Shown here one piece after another: positions 45,970 to 54,918 of a DNA stretch of 64,000 nucleotides (the first letter of the stretch is position 1; the number at the start of each line of letters is the position of its first letter). Source of the DNA: Flavimaribacter sediminis (lineage in GTDB: Bacteria; Pseudomonadota; Alphaproteobacteria; Rhizobiales; Rhizobiaceae); the NCBI RefSeq assembly GCF_019492055.1, contig NZ_JAICBX010000005.1, positions 62,001 through 126,000 on the forward strand. Reading direction: 5' to 3'. The translations under genes and the position numbers were made by a program. The notes below the pieces were generated by a model. The model made no database searches. It was not told the DNA's origin and saw only the letters and a program-made list of their open reading frames with translations.

Positions 45970-46917
45970 CTAGCGCCATATCCCGCGCGCCACCAGATCG
46001 GCGACGATCACCCGCGTTGTGTGTTCCACGATCTGGATCGCCTTCTTGCGGCGCTGGTCGGCTTTGGTGGCGATGCAGAGCGTCCAGTCGATTCTCGGCT
46101 CTGTGATTGGTCTTGCCTCCAGCGTTCCCTGCTGGATTTCGGAAAGCACGCCGCCATAGGTCAGGATCGTGAAGCCGTGACCGTGGCGAACGAGCGACTT
46201 GAGATGCCACACGCCGTCCACGCGCTGGACGATGTTCAGTTCTTCACCAATCGCGTCGGCGTGCTTGTCGACGAGGATCCGCAGATAATTCGGCCTGCTC
46301 GGCATGATCAGGGGCAGCGAAATGGCCTCGCGCAACGTGTAGCTCGGACGGTCCAGCGAGCCGTGTGGGCCAATTAGATAAAGATGCTCGACGAGCAGTT
46401 CCGACGTCTCGATGTCGTCTTGCAGCGGAGCGTCATGCATCACCGCCAGACCGATCTCGCCGCGCCCGAGCTTGCTTTCAAGGTCGCGGCTGAACCCCTC
46501 GACGAAACGCAACTCGATCTCCGGATATTTCGCTTTCATTTCCGCCAGCAGCGGCGGCACGATGAATTCTCCCGGCGTCGGCGGCATGCCGACGACGACC
46601 ACGCCGCGCGGCGCTTCCGTGTGCGCCGTAACATCGTGGTGGGCCTGGGTGATCTGCGCCATGACGGCGTATATGCGGCGCTGAAGGATCTCGCCGGCAT
46701 CGGTCAGTTCGACGCCGCGCGGCGTCCGCTTGAAAACGGCTACGCCGAGGCCTTCCTCCAGCCGCGCGATCTGCCGGCTGAGGGCGGGTTGGGCGATGCG
46801 CAACCGCTCCGACGCCCGCGTCATGTTCTTCTCTTCGGCCACGCAAAGAAAGTAGCGCAACGTGCGCAATTCCGGCTGCCAGTCTAGGTTGCCGGTCTTG
46901 CCGTTGGTCAGGTCCAT
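45970..46917 (-). CDS. LysR-type regulator of the TRAP/catabolic operon
   Basis: A 315-residue LysR protein. The winged HTH spans ~18-78 (LRTLRYFLCVAEEKNMTRAS, RIAQPALSRQIARLEEGLGV) and the effector domain begins near 105. It is the nearest regulator upstream of the importer gene in the same direction, with a 120-base gap. It likely activates the operon when the imported acid or an intermediate binds. An inverted repeat lies before its own start. Confidence 0.92.
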   Translation of the reverse strand: MDLTNGKTGNLDWQPELRTLRYFLCVAEEKNMTRASERLRIAQPALSRQIARLEEGLGVAVFKRTPRGVELTDAGEILQRRIYAVMAQITQAHHDVTAHTEAPRGVVVVGMPPTPGEFIVPPLLAEMKAKYPEIELRFVEGFSRDLESKLGRGEIGLAVMHDAPLQDDIETSELLVEHLYLIGPHGSLDRPSYTLREAISLPLIMPSRPNYLRILVDKHADAIGEELNIVQRVDGVWHLKSLVRHGHGFTILTYGGVLSEIQQGTLEARPITEPRIDWTLCIATKADQRRKKAIQIVEHTTRVIVADLVARGIWR

Positions 46918-46941
46918 TCAGACGTCCTTTGACGCGATATC

Positions 46942-46962
46942 AAAACGATGTTGTGTCGTTTT
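46942..46962. promoter_or_regulatory. Inverted repeat before the LysR gene
   Basis: aaaacga (46942-46948) and tcgtttt (46956-46962) with a 7-base spacer, 25 bases before the LysR start. Size and place fit a LysR autoregulatory site. Confidence 0.45.
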
Positions 46963-47034
46963 CTATTATCTTACCGCGCCAATGTCGAAAATCGGTTCGA
47001 TCGCCCCGCCGGCTGCCGTCAGGAGCGTGAACGC

Positions 47035-48615
47035 TCAGAGGCCCGCCGCCTTGAGATACCGGGCGATTGTTTCCCTGGCGTCGCCTTCGAAGGGAAACAG
47101 CTTGAAGTAATCCTCCAGCCCGAAATCCGGCCGCGCTGCGCGCAGCCGGGCAACGTGAAAGTCCACGCGATCCGGCAATCCTGCCGCGACGGCGCACCAG
47201 ACCGCGATAATGCTGGCCAGGTGGCTCGACCGCGGGTGCAGATCGGATGCTTCGGCGGCCCGGTATCCCTCCTCCACCTCGCCTGCGAGCGTCAGCGCGT
47301 GGGCGCGGATAGCGCTCATGTGGAAACCCGCAGGATCCAGGGGGCTGATCGATTGCCCCGCATCGGCGTGCGCGAGCGCGTCAGCGTTCCGCCCGACGAA
47401 CAGCAGCGCCCAGGCGCAGAAACTGCGCGCGATGTAGGAACTGGGGTTCAAGGCGACCGCGCGAAGCAGATGATGCAGACCGTCGCTTCTGTCGCCCATG
47501 GCGCCCATGGCGCACCCCATGGCCACGAGGCCGTCCGGTTCGTCCGCGTCCAGTTCGATGGCGCGGCCCGCAAGATCGACGCAACGCAGGAGGGCGTCCG
47601 TGCTGGTGGGCGGCTCGAACAGGAGTTGCCGGCGAAATTCCAGCGACGCCAGAGCGGCGGAAATCCGGGCCGCATCCGGGGCGAGCGTGACGGCGCGGGA
47701 AAGAATGGCGTGCGTCTGTTCGACCTCGGCCATCGTTGAGGCATAGCGCGACGGTCCCTCAGCGCGGTGATAGAGGCCCCAGGCGTCAAGCTCTTCGATC
47801 GGCTTCAACCGCGCGATCGTACGCATATGCGCCTCGATGCGCGTTTCGACCGACGTGGCGATCTGTCTGCCGATGGCGTCGATGACGTCGAACACGCCGT
47901 CCAGCGCGCATTCGAACGTTTCAGCCCAGACCACGCGGGTGGTCTCGGCGTCGCAAAGCTGCACGGAGGCCCGAAGCCGCCTTTCGTCGGCCATGGCGTG
48001 ACCGGAAAGCGCGTAGCGAACGCCAAGTCGCCGCGCGAGCGTGATCGGGTCGAGCTCTTCGGCCTTGAGAACCGCAACGCTTCCACGTCCGGTGACGAAG
48101 AGCCAGCGCGAGCGGGCGAGCGCCACAGCGATGTCACGCGACAGTCCTGTCGAAATCGCCATCGTTTCTGGCGACGCGGCAATGGTCTCGAATGGCAGGA
48201 CGACGACAGACGGTCCTGAAGGCAAGGCCCAGTCGCCAAGCGGCGGCGCCTCATTCCTTGCGGGCGCGGTTTCGCTCGCCGTGGCGGAGGCTGGCGTCGC
48301 GACTTCTCCGGGGAGAAGCCGGTAACCGGATTTCGAAATCGTCTCGAGATACCGGGGATTGCGCGCGTGATCGCCGAAGACACGCCGCAACTCGGCGATC
48401 GCCTGCGTGAGAACCTCCTCACCGACCGTCACGTCCGGCCAGACCTCGTCCAGCAGGCGCTGGCGAGCCACCACCTGGCCGTTCGCAGACATCAGCAGGG
48501 CCAGAACGCCCGCAGCCTTCGGCGACAGCCGCGATTCCCGCCCGTCGCGGCGAACGCGCCGGGAGTCCAGGTCCACGTCGAACGGCCCGATTTTTTGTCC
48601 TTCGGCGATCATCAT
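47035..48615 (-). CDS. Winged-helix (OmpR/CadC-type) regulator with TPR-like C-terminal region
   Basis: A ~526-residue soluble regulator. Residues ~10-95 form an OmpR/CadC DNA-binding domain (RRDGRESRLSPKAAGVLALL, VGEEVLTQAIAELRRVFGDH, YLETISKSGYRLLPGE). From ~125 a TolB/adenylate-cyclase-associated-like segment (VVVLPFETIAASPETMAIST) is followed by tetratricopeptide-like repeats to the C-terminus. No membrane helix is evident, unlike CadC. Several ATG/GTG codons at 48610-48621 could initiate. Divergent from the peroxiredoxin gene with a ~220-base gap, it probably controls it. Confidence 0.85.
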   Translation of the reverse strand: MMIAEGQKIGPFDVDLDSRRVRRDGRESRLSPKAAGVLALLMSANGQVVARQRLLDEVWPDVTVGEEVLTQAIAELRRVFGDHARNPRYLETISKSGYRLLPGEVATPASATASETAPARNEAPPLGDWALPSGPSVVVLPFETIAASPETMAISTGLSRDIAVALARSRWLFVTGRGSVAVLKAEELDPITLARRLGVRYALSGHAMADERRLRASVQLCDAETTRVVWAETFECALDGVFDVIDAIGRQIATSVETRIEAHMRTIARLKPIEELDAWGLYHRAEGPSRYASTMAEVEQTHAILSRAVTLAPDAARISAALASLEFRRQLLFEPPTSTDALLRCVDLAGRAIELDADEPDGLVAMGCAMGAMGDRSDGLHHLLRAVALNPSSYIARSFCAWALLFVGRNADALAHADAGQSISPLDPAGFHMSAIRAHALTLAGEVEEGYRAAEASDLHPRSSHLASIIAVWCAVAAGLPDRVDFHVARLRAARPDFGLEDYFKLFPFEGDARETIARYLKAAGL

Positions 48616-48837
48616 CACCACATCCGCCCTTCACAATTCGGCTTCATCTTTATGCGCAAAGCAGAATTAGCTCAACCTGTCGGGATGTGTGTGGGCATTC
48701 CCACAACCTCAGCGAAGCTTTAGCGTTTCCTAATGAAAACTTCACATCGCCCTCAGGTCGACAGGCTCTCATCCTGACAGTTTGCCGTCATCAGCGCCGA
48801 TGTCCGGCGCGATGTTCGAAACAAAAGGATAGAGGTT

Positions 48838-49497
48838 ATGACACTCAATATCGGCGCGATCGCGCCCGACTTTATTGCCGACACGACGCAAGGTCGGATC
48901 CGCTTCCATGAATGGATCGGCGACAACTGGTGCATGCTGTTCTCGCACCCGAAGGACTTCACGCCGGTCTGCACCACCGAACTCGGAGCCATGGCGCTGG
49001 CCGCGCCGGAATTCGCGCGCCGCGGCGTCAAGCTCATCAGCCTGGCCGTCGACAGCGTCGAGGATCACATGGCCTGGACAAAGGACATCATGGCCTACTC
49101 GGACGTTTCGCCCGATTTTCCGATCATCGGGGACACCGATCTTTCGATCGCCAAGCTTTACGGAATGCTGCCGTTAGACGCGACCGGCGTCGCCGACTGC
49201 CGGACGGCCTCGGACAATGCGACGGCGCGCTGCGTCTTCGTCATCGGTCCTGACAAACAGGTCAAGTTGACCATGACCTACCCGATGACCACAGGCCGCA
49301 ACGCCAGGGAGCTCCTGCGCGTGGTCGACAGCCTGATGCTGACGGCAAAGCATCAGGTCGCGACGCCGGCCGGCTGGCAGCAGGGCGAAGACGTCATCAT
49401 CGTGCCGGCGATAAAGGATGACGAGGCCCGCGAACGCTATCCGGAAGGTTGGGACGCGCCGCTGCCCTACATGCGCATCGTTCCGCAGCCGGCCTGA
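48838..49497 (+). CDS. 1-Cys (Prx6-type) peroxiredoxin
   Basis: A 219-residue thiol peroxidase. The catalytic motif is HPKDFTPVCTTELG with peroxidatic Cys45. A Prx6-type C-terminal domain follows (TYPMTTGRNARELLRVVDSL). A second Cys (C66-type resolving) is absent in the canonical place. It removes hydrogen peroxide or organic peroxides in the cytoplasm. It starts a short unit with the sulfurtransferase gene 24 bases downstream. Confidence 0.95.
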   Translation: MTLNIGAIAPDFIADTTQGRIRFHEWIGDNWCMLFSHPKDFTPVCTTELGAMALAAPEFARRGVKLISLAVDSVEDHMAWTKDIMAYSDVSPDFPIIGDTDLSIAKLYGMLPLDATGVADCRTASDNATARCVFVIGPDKQVKLTMTYPMTTGRNARELLRVVDSLMLTAKHQVATPAGWQQGEDVIIVPAIKDDEARERYPEGWDAPLPYMRIVPQPA

Positions 49498-49521
49498 AAA
49501 TCCGCAACGGAGATCAAGACA

Positions 49522-50403
49522 ATGAGAAAATATCTGATCGGGGCGACGATGGCGATCGCCATGTCGACCGCCGCCCTCGCCGGAGAAAACGCCTACCCGA
49601 ACGATCATCTGATCATCAACGCGAGTTCGCTTGTCGAGCTCGTTGCGGCCGACAGCGAAAGCCCGGTCGTCGTGATCGACATGCGTCCGGCAGAGGCCTT
49701 CGCCGAAGGTCACATCGCCGGCGCGCAGAGCATGCCGTTCACCGCGCTGTCCGACCCGGAAGGGCCGGTCGAAGGCATGCTGCGCTCCGAGGCGGAGCTC
49801 ACCGGGATGTTCGCCGCCGCAGGACTGGATACATCGTCGCAGATCGTGCTCTACGACGATCGCGGCGGCTTCCGGGCGGCGCGGCTGTTCTGGCTGCTCG
49901 AGCTCTACGGCTATCGCAACGTCTCGATCCTGGACGGCGGAATCGGCGCCTGGACGGCGGCGGATTTGCCTCTGTCGGTCGGCGCGGGCTCAACGCCGGC
50001 CGGTCGGCCCCGCTTTCCGGTCGCCTATACGCCGCGGCGCTACGCTTCGGCGGAATGGATCCTGGAGCGGCGGGACGATGCGGAAACCGTTGTCGTCGAT
50101 GTGCGCCCGACCGACCTGTTCACCAAGGGGCATATCCCCTGGGCGCGCAACATTCCCTGGGCGGCCAATCTGGACGCCGACGGAACCATGCTCGACCCGC
50201 AGGCGCTGGCCGTGCATTTCCTCGAGGCCGGCGTCCATCCGGAAGACAACGTGGTGGTCCACTGCCAGAATGGCTCCGCGGCAGCGCACAGCTACTTTGC
50301 GCTGAGGCTTCTCGGCTATCCTCGGGTGCGCGTCTATGACCGCTCCTGGTCGGAGTGGGGCGCTGACCCGACGCTGCCGCACGCGGCAATGGTCGGAGAA
50401 TAG
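49522..50403 (+). CDS. Secreted tandem-rhodanese sulfurtransferase
   Basis: A 293-residue protein with signal peptide (1-20, ALA-G) and two rhodanese domains (~30-150 and ~170-290). The active Cys is C248 in VVHCQNGSAAAHSYF. The N-terminal domain has Asp112-Asp113 in the corresponding loop and is inactive, as in TST-type enzymes. It transfers sulfane sulfur in the periplasm. It follows the peroxiredoxin gene by 24 bases, suggesting a joint oxidative/sulfur-stress unit. Confidence 0.93.
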   Translation: MRKYLIGATMAIAMSTAALAGENAYPNDHLIINASSLVELVAADSESPVVVIDMRPAEAFAEGHIAGAQSMPFTALSDPEGPVEGMLRSEAELTGMFAAAGLDTSSQIVLYDDRGGFRAARLFWLLELYGYRNVSILDGGIGAWTAADLPLSVGAGSTPAGRPRFPVAYTPRRYASAEWILERRDDAETVVVDVRPTDLFTKGHIPWARNIPWAANLDADGTMLDPQALAVHFLEAGVHPEDNVVVHCQNGSAAAHSYFALRLLGYPRVRVYDRSWSEWGADPTLPHAAMVGE

Positions 50404-50412
50404 GCGAGACGA

Positions 50413-50441
50413 CCGGAGGCGGCCGCAACGACCGCCTCCGG
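50413..50441. terminator. Terminator between convergent sulfurtransferase and SDR genes
   Basis: A perfect 10-bp inverted repeat (ccggaggcgg at 50413-50422, complement at 50432-50441) with a 9-base loop, followed by cttgttgtt. It lies between the two convergent stop codons and can end transcription from either side. Confidence 0.75.
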
Positions 50442-50449
50442 CTTGTTGT

Positions 50450-51199
50450 TCAGATCTGGTTCTGGCCGCCGTCGACGAAGAACTCGGCGCCGTTGACGAA
50501 GCTCGAAGCGTCGGATGCCAGAAACAGGACAGCATTCGCTATTTCCTCGGGCTTGCCGATCCGGTTGGCCGGAACGAGGCTCGCCATCTGCTTCTTTGCC
50601 TCTTCGGCCTCCGCGTCGCTTGCAAAAAGTCCGTTGAGACCGGGGGTCTCCGTCAGGCCCGGACTGACGACGTTGACGCGGATACCACGATCCTTCAGGT
50701 CCAGGATCCAGCTGCGGGCGAAATTGCGCACCGCCGCCTTGGTCGCCGAATAGACGCTGAAGTTGGCCGTGCCGGCGCTGCCGGTCGTCGAGCTGGTGAG
50801 GATCACCGAAGCGCCGTCGGGCAGCATTGGCAGCGCCTTCTGCACGGTGAAGAGCACGCCCTTCACATTCGTATCGAAAGTCTGCTGGAAGTGCTCCACG
50901 GTGATCGCGCCGAGCGGCGCAAAACCGCCCCCGCCTGCATTCGCGAACAGCACGTCGATCTGCGCGTGAGTCTGCTGGACCGCGTCGTAAAGCCGGTCGA
51001 TATCGGCGAGGTCGGACATGTCTCCGCGCACGCCGGTCACGTTGCCGTCGATGGATCGCACTGCGGCGTCGAGCGCCTCCTGGCGCCGGCCCGTGATGAA
51101 GACTGCAGCGCCTTCAGCCGCAAACGCCCTGGCGGTCGCGAGGCCGATGCCGCTCGTGCCTCCGGTTATCACCACGACCTTGTTGTCGAACTTGCTCAT
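50450..51199 (-). CDS. SDR-family oxidoreductase
   Basis: A 249-residue classical SDR: VVVITGGTSGIGLATARAFA, the NAGGGG region, Ser in ILTSSTTGSAG and YSATKAAVRNFA. It begins MSKFDNKVVV at 51197-51199. Divergent from a LysR gene across a ~120-base gap with a strong inverted repeat, a layout typical for a LysR-controlled SDR. Substrate unknown. Confidence 0.93.
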   Translation of the reverse strand: MSKFDNKVVVITGGTSGIGLATARAFAAEGAAVFITGRRQEALDAAVRSIDGNVTGVRGDMSDLADIDRLYDAVQQTHAQIDVLFANAGGGGFAPLGAITVEHFQQTFDTNVKGVLFTVQKALPMLPDGASVILTSSTTGSAGTANFSVYSATKAAVRNFARSWILDLKDRGIRVNVVSPGLTETPGLNGLFASDAEAEEAKKQMASLVPANRIGKPEEIANAVLFLASDASSFVNGAEFFVDGGQNQI

Positions 51200-51293
51200 C
51201 GTCTGTCTCCTGTGTCGCGGGCAGGACCACCCTGCCCCGTGTTTTGGAGATAAATCTGCAACGATTACGCTTGTAGTATCCAAAATTGGCCTC

Positions 51294-51317
51294 TATCGTT
51301 CTGAATATGGAACGATA
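51294..51317. promoter_or_regulatory. LysR-type operator between the SDR and LysR genes
   Basis: An 8-bp inverted repeat (tatcgttc at 51294-51301, gaacgata at 51310-51317) with an 8-base spacer, four bases before the LysR ATG. Likely the autorepression and activation site of the divergent pair. Confidence 0.55.
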
Positions 51318-51320
51318 ATC

Positions 51321-52223
51321 ATGAAACCCGATCTCAACGACTACGCCTATTTCTCGGAAGTGGTGACGCATGGCGGCTTCGCCGCCGCGGCCCGTGCGTT
51401 GCGGGAACCCAAATCAAAGCTCAGCCGGCGCGTCGCCCGGCTGGAGGCGCGTCTCGGGATCCGGCTGATTGAACGCTCAAGCAGGCGCTTTCGCGTCACC
51501 GATGTCGGCCAGGCCTTCTACGAACGCTGCCGTACGATCCAGCTCGAGGCCGAGCAGGCCGAAGCGCTGGTGCTGCAGTCGCAATCCGAACCGCGTGGGC
51601 TGATCCGGTTCAGTTGCCCGACCGGCATGGTGGAGGTCGTCTCGGACCTGACGCGAAGCTTTCTGGAGCGCTATCCCGGCATGCGGCTTCAACTCGTGGC
51701 GGCCGACCGGCCCGTGGACCTGATCGGCGAGCGGATCGATCTCGCCTTGCGGGTGCGCGTCGCGTTGACCAGCGACGCCGAACTGACGATGCGCTCGCTC
51801 GGCAGTTCCACGCGCGTCCTGGTCGCCAGCCCGGCGGTGGCGAACCGGCTGGACGATATCGAGCAACTGAAACAGACGCCGACGCTCGCCACCAGCGATG
51901 CGGACGCCGAGACCGAATGGCGGCTGGAGTGCGTGGATGGCCAGGCGCATTTGCACCGCCACGAGCCACGCTTCGGCTGCGCCGACATGGCGGCGGTGCG
52001 CGAAGCCGCCGCTGCGGGACTTGGCGTTGCGCTGTTGCCTTATCATGCCTGCCTTCCGGCGCTGGATGACGGCCGGCTTGTGCGGGCATTGCCTGAATGG
52101 CATGGCCAGAAAGGCCTGGTCCACCTGGTCTTTACGACGCGGCGCGGATTGCCCGTCGCCGTCCGCGCCCTGATCGACCATCTCGCCGCCGGGTTTCCGC
52201 GAGACGTGCTCGACGGCGGCTAA
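51321..52223 (+). CDS. LysR-type transcriptional regulator
   Basis: A 300-residue LysR regulator: HTH at ~1-60 (DLNDYAYFSEVVTHGGFAAA, LREPKSKLSRRVARLEARLG) and effector domain from ~88. It is divergent from the SDR gene and shares an operator-like dyad with it, so it most likely regulates that gene. The ATG at 51321 directly follows the dyad. Confidence 0.93.
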   Translation: MKPDLNDYAYFSEVVTHGGFAAAARALREPKSKLSRRVARLEARLGIRLIERSSRRFRVTDVGQAFYERCRTIQLEAEQAEALVLQSQSEPRGLIRFSCPTGMVEVVSDLTRSFLERYPGMRLQLVAADRPVDLIGERIDLALRVRVALTSDAELTMRSLGSSTRVLVASPAVANRLDDIEQLKQTPTLATSDADAETEWRLECVDGQAHLHRHEPRFGCADMAAVREAAAAGLGVALLPYHACLPALDDGRLVRALPEWHGQKGLVHLVFTTRRGLPVAVRALIDHLAAGFPRDVLDGG

Positions 52224-54079
52224 TCCGCATCCATCGTGTCTGCGATGTAGCCGCCGGTCTGCCGCTTCCACAGCCGCGCATACAGTCCGTCCCGCGCGAG
52301 CAGGTCCGCAGGCTTGCCCTGTTCGACGATCCGCCCCTCGTCCAGCACCACGATCCGGTCCATCTCGGCGATGGTCGAAAGCCGGTGGGCGATCGCGATC
52401 ACCGTCTTGCCTTCCATGAGCAGCGTCAGCTTTTCCTGAACGGCGGCTTCCGCCTCGCTGTCGAGCGCCGAGGTCGCCTCGTCGAGCACCAGGATCGGCG
52501 CGTTCTTCAAGAGCACTCGGGCGATCGCCACGCGCTGTCGCTGACCGCCGGAAAGCTTCACCCCGCGATCGCCGACAAAAGCGTCATAGCCGGTGCGGCC
52601 TTCCGCGTCGGTCAGGCCGGTGATGAAGTCGTGCGCCTCGGCGAGCCGGGCGGCCTGCTCCATTTCCGCGCGCGAGGCCTTCGGCCGGCCGTACAGGATA
52701 TTGTCGCCGACGGAGCGGTGTAACAGCGAGACGTCCTGCGTCACGACGCCGATGCGCTCGCGCAGGCTCTCCTGGGTCACGCCGCCGATATCCTGCCCGT
52801 CGATCAGGATCGAGCCGTCCTGCAGTTCGAACAGCCGGAGCAGCAGGCTGACGAGGGTCGATTTTCCGGCCCCTGACAGCCCGACCAGCCCGACCTTCTC
52901 GCCGGCGCGCACCGTCAGCGACAGATCGCTGATCACCTGTTGCCGCGCGCGGTATTCGAAGTGGATGTTGCGGAACTCGACCTTGCCGTCGCTCACCCGC
53001 AGCGGGCGGGCGTCCGGGGCGTCGACGATCGTCGGCGGCGTCGTGATTACCGGCATGGCGTCGCGGATCGTGCCGGCCGCCTGATAGACCTGCCGCCCCA
53101 TGTGCAGGAACGCCCGGGCGTTGCCCGAAAGCCGTTGCACGATCGCCACCGAGGCGACGAATTCGCCAATGGTGATGAACCCGGCGACGAGCCCCCACAG
53201 CCCGATTGCGAAATTGCCGAGCAGGAGAGCGACGTTGAAAAGCACCACGGTGGCGTCGGTCGTCAGGAAGATGCGTCGTTCCTGCTGCTGGCTCTCGACG
53301 GCGTTACCCACCACCGTGCGCATGGCGCCGGCCTCGCTGTCTTCGGCGGCGAAAAGCTTCACCATCTGGATATTGCTGTAGAGATCGGTCATCGCGCCGA
53401 CGACCAGGCTGTTGGCCCTGGCCGAGCGGCGGGAGCGACCGGAAAATTTCGGCGTCGCCTTCACCGCCAGCGCGATATTGGCGAGGATCCACGCAAAGAC
53501 CGGAACCGCCAGCGGCCAGGCGAGCGCCCCCAGCAGCGCCAGCGACCCGACGAACTGCACGAGAAAATGCGGCCCGCTCTGAAAGGCGACGACGATCTGC
53601 TGCTGCAGGGCGCTAGCCACCTGCGAAATGCGGGTCGCCACCTGGCCGGCGAACAGATCGTGGAAAAACGCCAGGTCCTGGCGCTCCACCGCCTTGTGGC
53701 CCTGCCATTGCATGGCCGCCGGCAGGCAGACGGCCACAACCTGTGACCCGAGCGTGTTCGACAGAAAAATGAACACCGGCATGACCGGAAAAAGCAGAAC
53801 GCCCAGAACGGCGAGCGTCAGCCAGTCTTCCTTTAAAAACGCCTCGCCCCCCTTGGCGTTCACACCGTCGACGATAACCGAAACGCCCCAGATGACGGAA
53901 AGATTGATGAGCTCGACGGCGACGCTGAGAATGGCCGAGGCCGCCAGCACGCCGCGAAACATCTTCGCGAAATGCATGACCAGTGCAAACGGACCGCTAT
54001 CGGGCAGCGGCGAATAGGGAATGTCCAGCGGGCGGACAAGCTTCTCGAAGGGACCAAATATGGCGTCTGAAAGCGACAT
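52220..54079 (-). CDS. ABC exporter half-transporter (fused permease and ATPase)
   Basis: A 619-residue half-exporter. Six helices lie between ~40 and 320, followed by an ATPase domain: Walker [21 protein letters not shown], signature [17 protein letters not shown], Walker B ILVLDEATSALDSEAE and H-loop AIAHRLSTI. It should form a homodimer exporting a lipid, drug or peptide. The start is set at MSLSDAIFGPFEKLVRPLDI (54077-54079); the longer reading to 54262 adds an unlikely lead. It converges on the LysR gene with a four-base overlap at the stops. Confidence 0.92.
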   Translation of the reverse strand: MSLSDAIFGPFEKLVRPLDIPYSPLPDSGPFALVMHFAKMFRGVLAASAILSVAVELINLSVIWGVSVIVDGVNAKGGEAFLKEDWLTLAVLGVLLFPVMPVFIFLSNTLGSQVVAVCLPAAMQWQGHKAVERQDLAFFHDLFAGQVATRISQVASALQQQIVVAFQSGPHFLVQFVGSLALLGALAWPLAVPVFAWILANIALAVKATPKFSGRSRRSARANSLVVGAMTDLYSNIQMVKLFAAEDSEAGAMRTVVGNAVESQQQERRIFLTTDATVVLFNVALLLGNFAIGLWGLVAGFITIGEFVASVAIVQRLSGNARAFLHMGRQVYQAAGTIRDAMPVITTPPTIVDAPDARPLRVSDGKVEFRNIHFEYRARQQVISDLSLTVRAGEKVGLVGLSGAGKSTLVSLLLRLFELQDGSILIDGQDIGGVTQESLRERIGVVTQDVSLLHRSVGDNILYGRPKASRAEMEQAARLAEAHDFITGLTDAEGRTGYDAFVGDRGVKLSGGQRQRVAIARVLLKNAPILVLDEATSALDSEAEAAVQEKLTLLMEGKTVIAIAHRLSTIAEMDRIVVLDEGRIVEQGKPADLLARDGLYARLWKRQTGGYIADTMDAD

Positions 54080-54366
54080 GGGAGCGCAGACCGGCTGAAT
54101 AAAATACGGGGTTTCATGCACGGGATCGACGGTCGATCCGGCGGGAATCGCAGTGTCGCATGAATGCCCCTCGCCTGGCCATGACGACTTTTTATAACTT
54201 CCGGTCCCCGCGCCGCTGTTCCGGAAACTCCGAATATTCGCATCATGATCGAATCCGGGCAATTGACTGTCGTGGGAAAATGCCCGAAGGAGCTTGCATC
54301 AGAAATGCCGGCGAGTCCCGATGGGGCGGGCTCTCGCGGGCTCTTCGTGCAAGTGGGGATTTACCG

Positions 54367-54888
54367 ATGAAGTTGCATACGCTTATCGCCGGCGTGTTTC
54401 TCGCCGTGTGCGGCGGCCAGGCGGCCGCCCAGCAGATCGACGCCAATTACTATCACACGCTATCGACGGAGTTTCGCGGCGGCGACATGCGCCTCGACGT
54501 CTTCAATGGTGGACCGAAGAACAACATGACGCATCTCGCGCCCGCCCAAGACGTGTCCGGGCAATATTGGCGGTTTACGCCGGCCGGCAACGGTTACTGG
54601 CGCCTGTCGACGATGTTCCGCGGCGCCAATATGTGCCTCGACGTCTTCAACGGTGGCGCGCGCAACAACCAGGTGCATCTGACGCCCTGTGGAAACTATT
54701 CGGGGCAGTTCTGGGCGCTCCGGCCGCAAGGCCAGGCCTACAAACTGACAACGGATTTTCGTGGCGCCGGCATGTGCCTGGACATCTTCAACGGCGGCGC
54801 CGACAACAACCAGCCGCATCTCGCGCCCTGCGGAAACTATTCCGGCCAGCTCTGGTATCTCAATCCGTCCTGGAAAGCGGTGAACTGA
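54367..54888 (+). CDS. Secreted ricin-type lectin with three repeats
   Basis: A 173-residue secreted protein: signal peptide to about residue 22, then three ~47-residue ricin-B-like repeats. Each carries FRGxxMxLD(V/I)FNGG...NN and a closing SGQxW. Repeats 2 and 3 have a Cys pair (MCLD...PCGNYSG); in repeat 1 both Cys are absent (DMRLD, AQDVSG). Ricin repeats bind galactose- or similar sugar-containing glycans, so this looks like an extracellular carbohydrate binder. The ATG at 54367 is placed just before the signal peptide. Confidence 0.88.
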   Translation: MKLHTLIAGVFLAVCGGQAAAQQIDANYYHTLSTEFRGGDMRLDVFNGGPKNNMTHLAPAQDVSGQYWRFTPAGNGYWRLSTMFRGANMCLDVFNGGARNNQVHLTPCGNYSGQFWALRPQGQAYKLTTDFRGAGMCLDIFNGGADNNQPHLAPCGNYSGQLWYLNPSWKAVN

Positions 54889-54918
54889 ATCAGGCCGCCG
54901 GCGCCATGGCGTCGGCGA

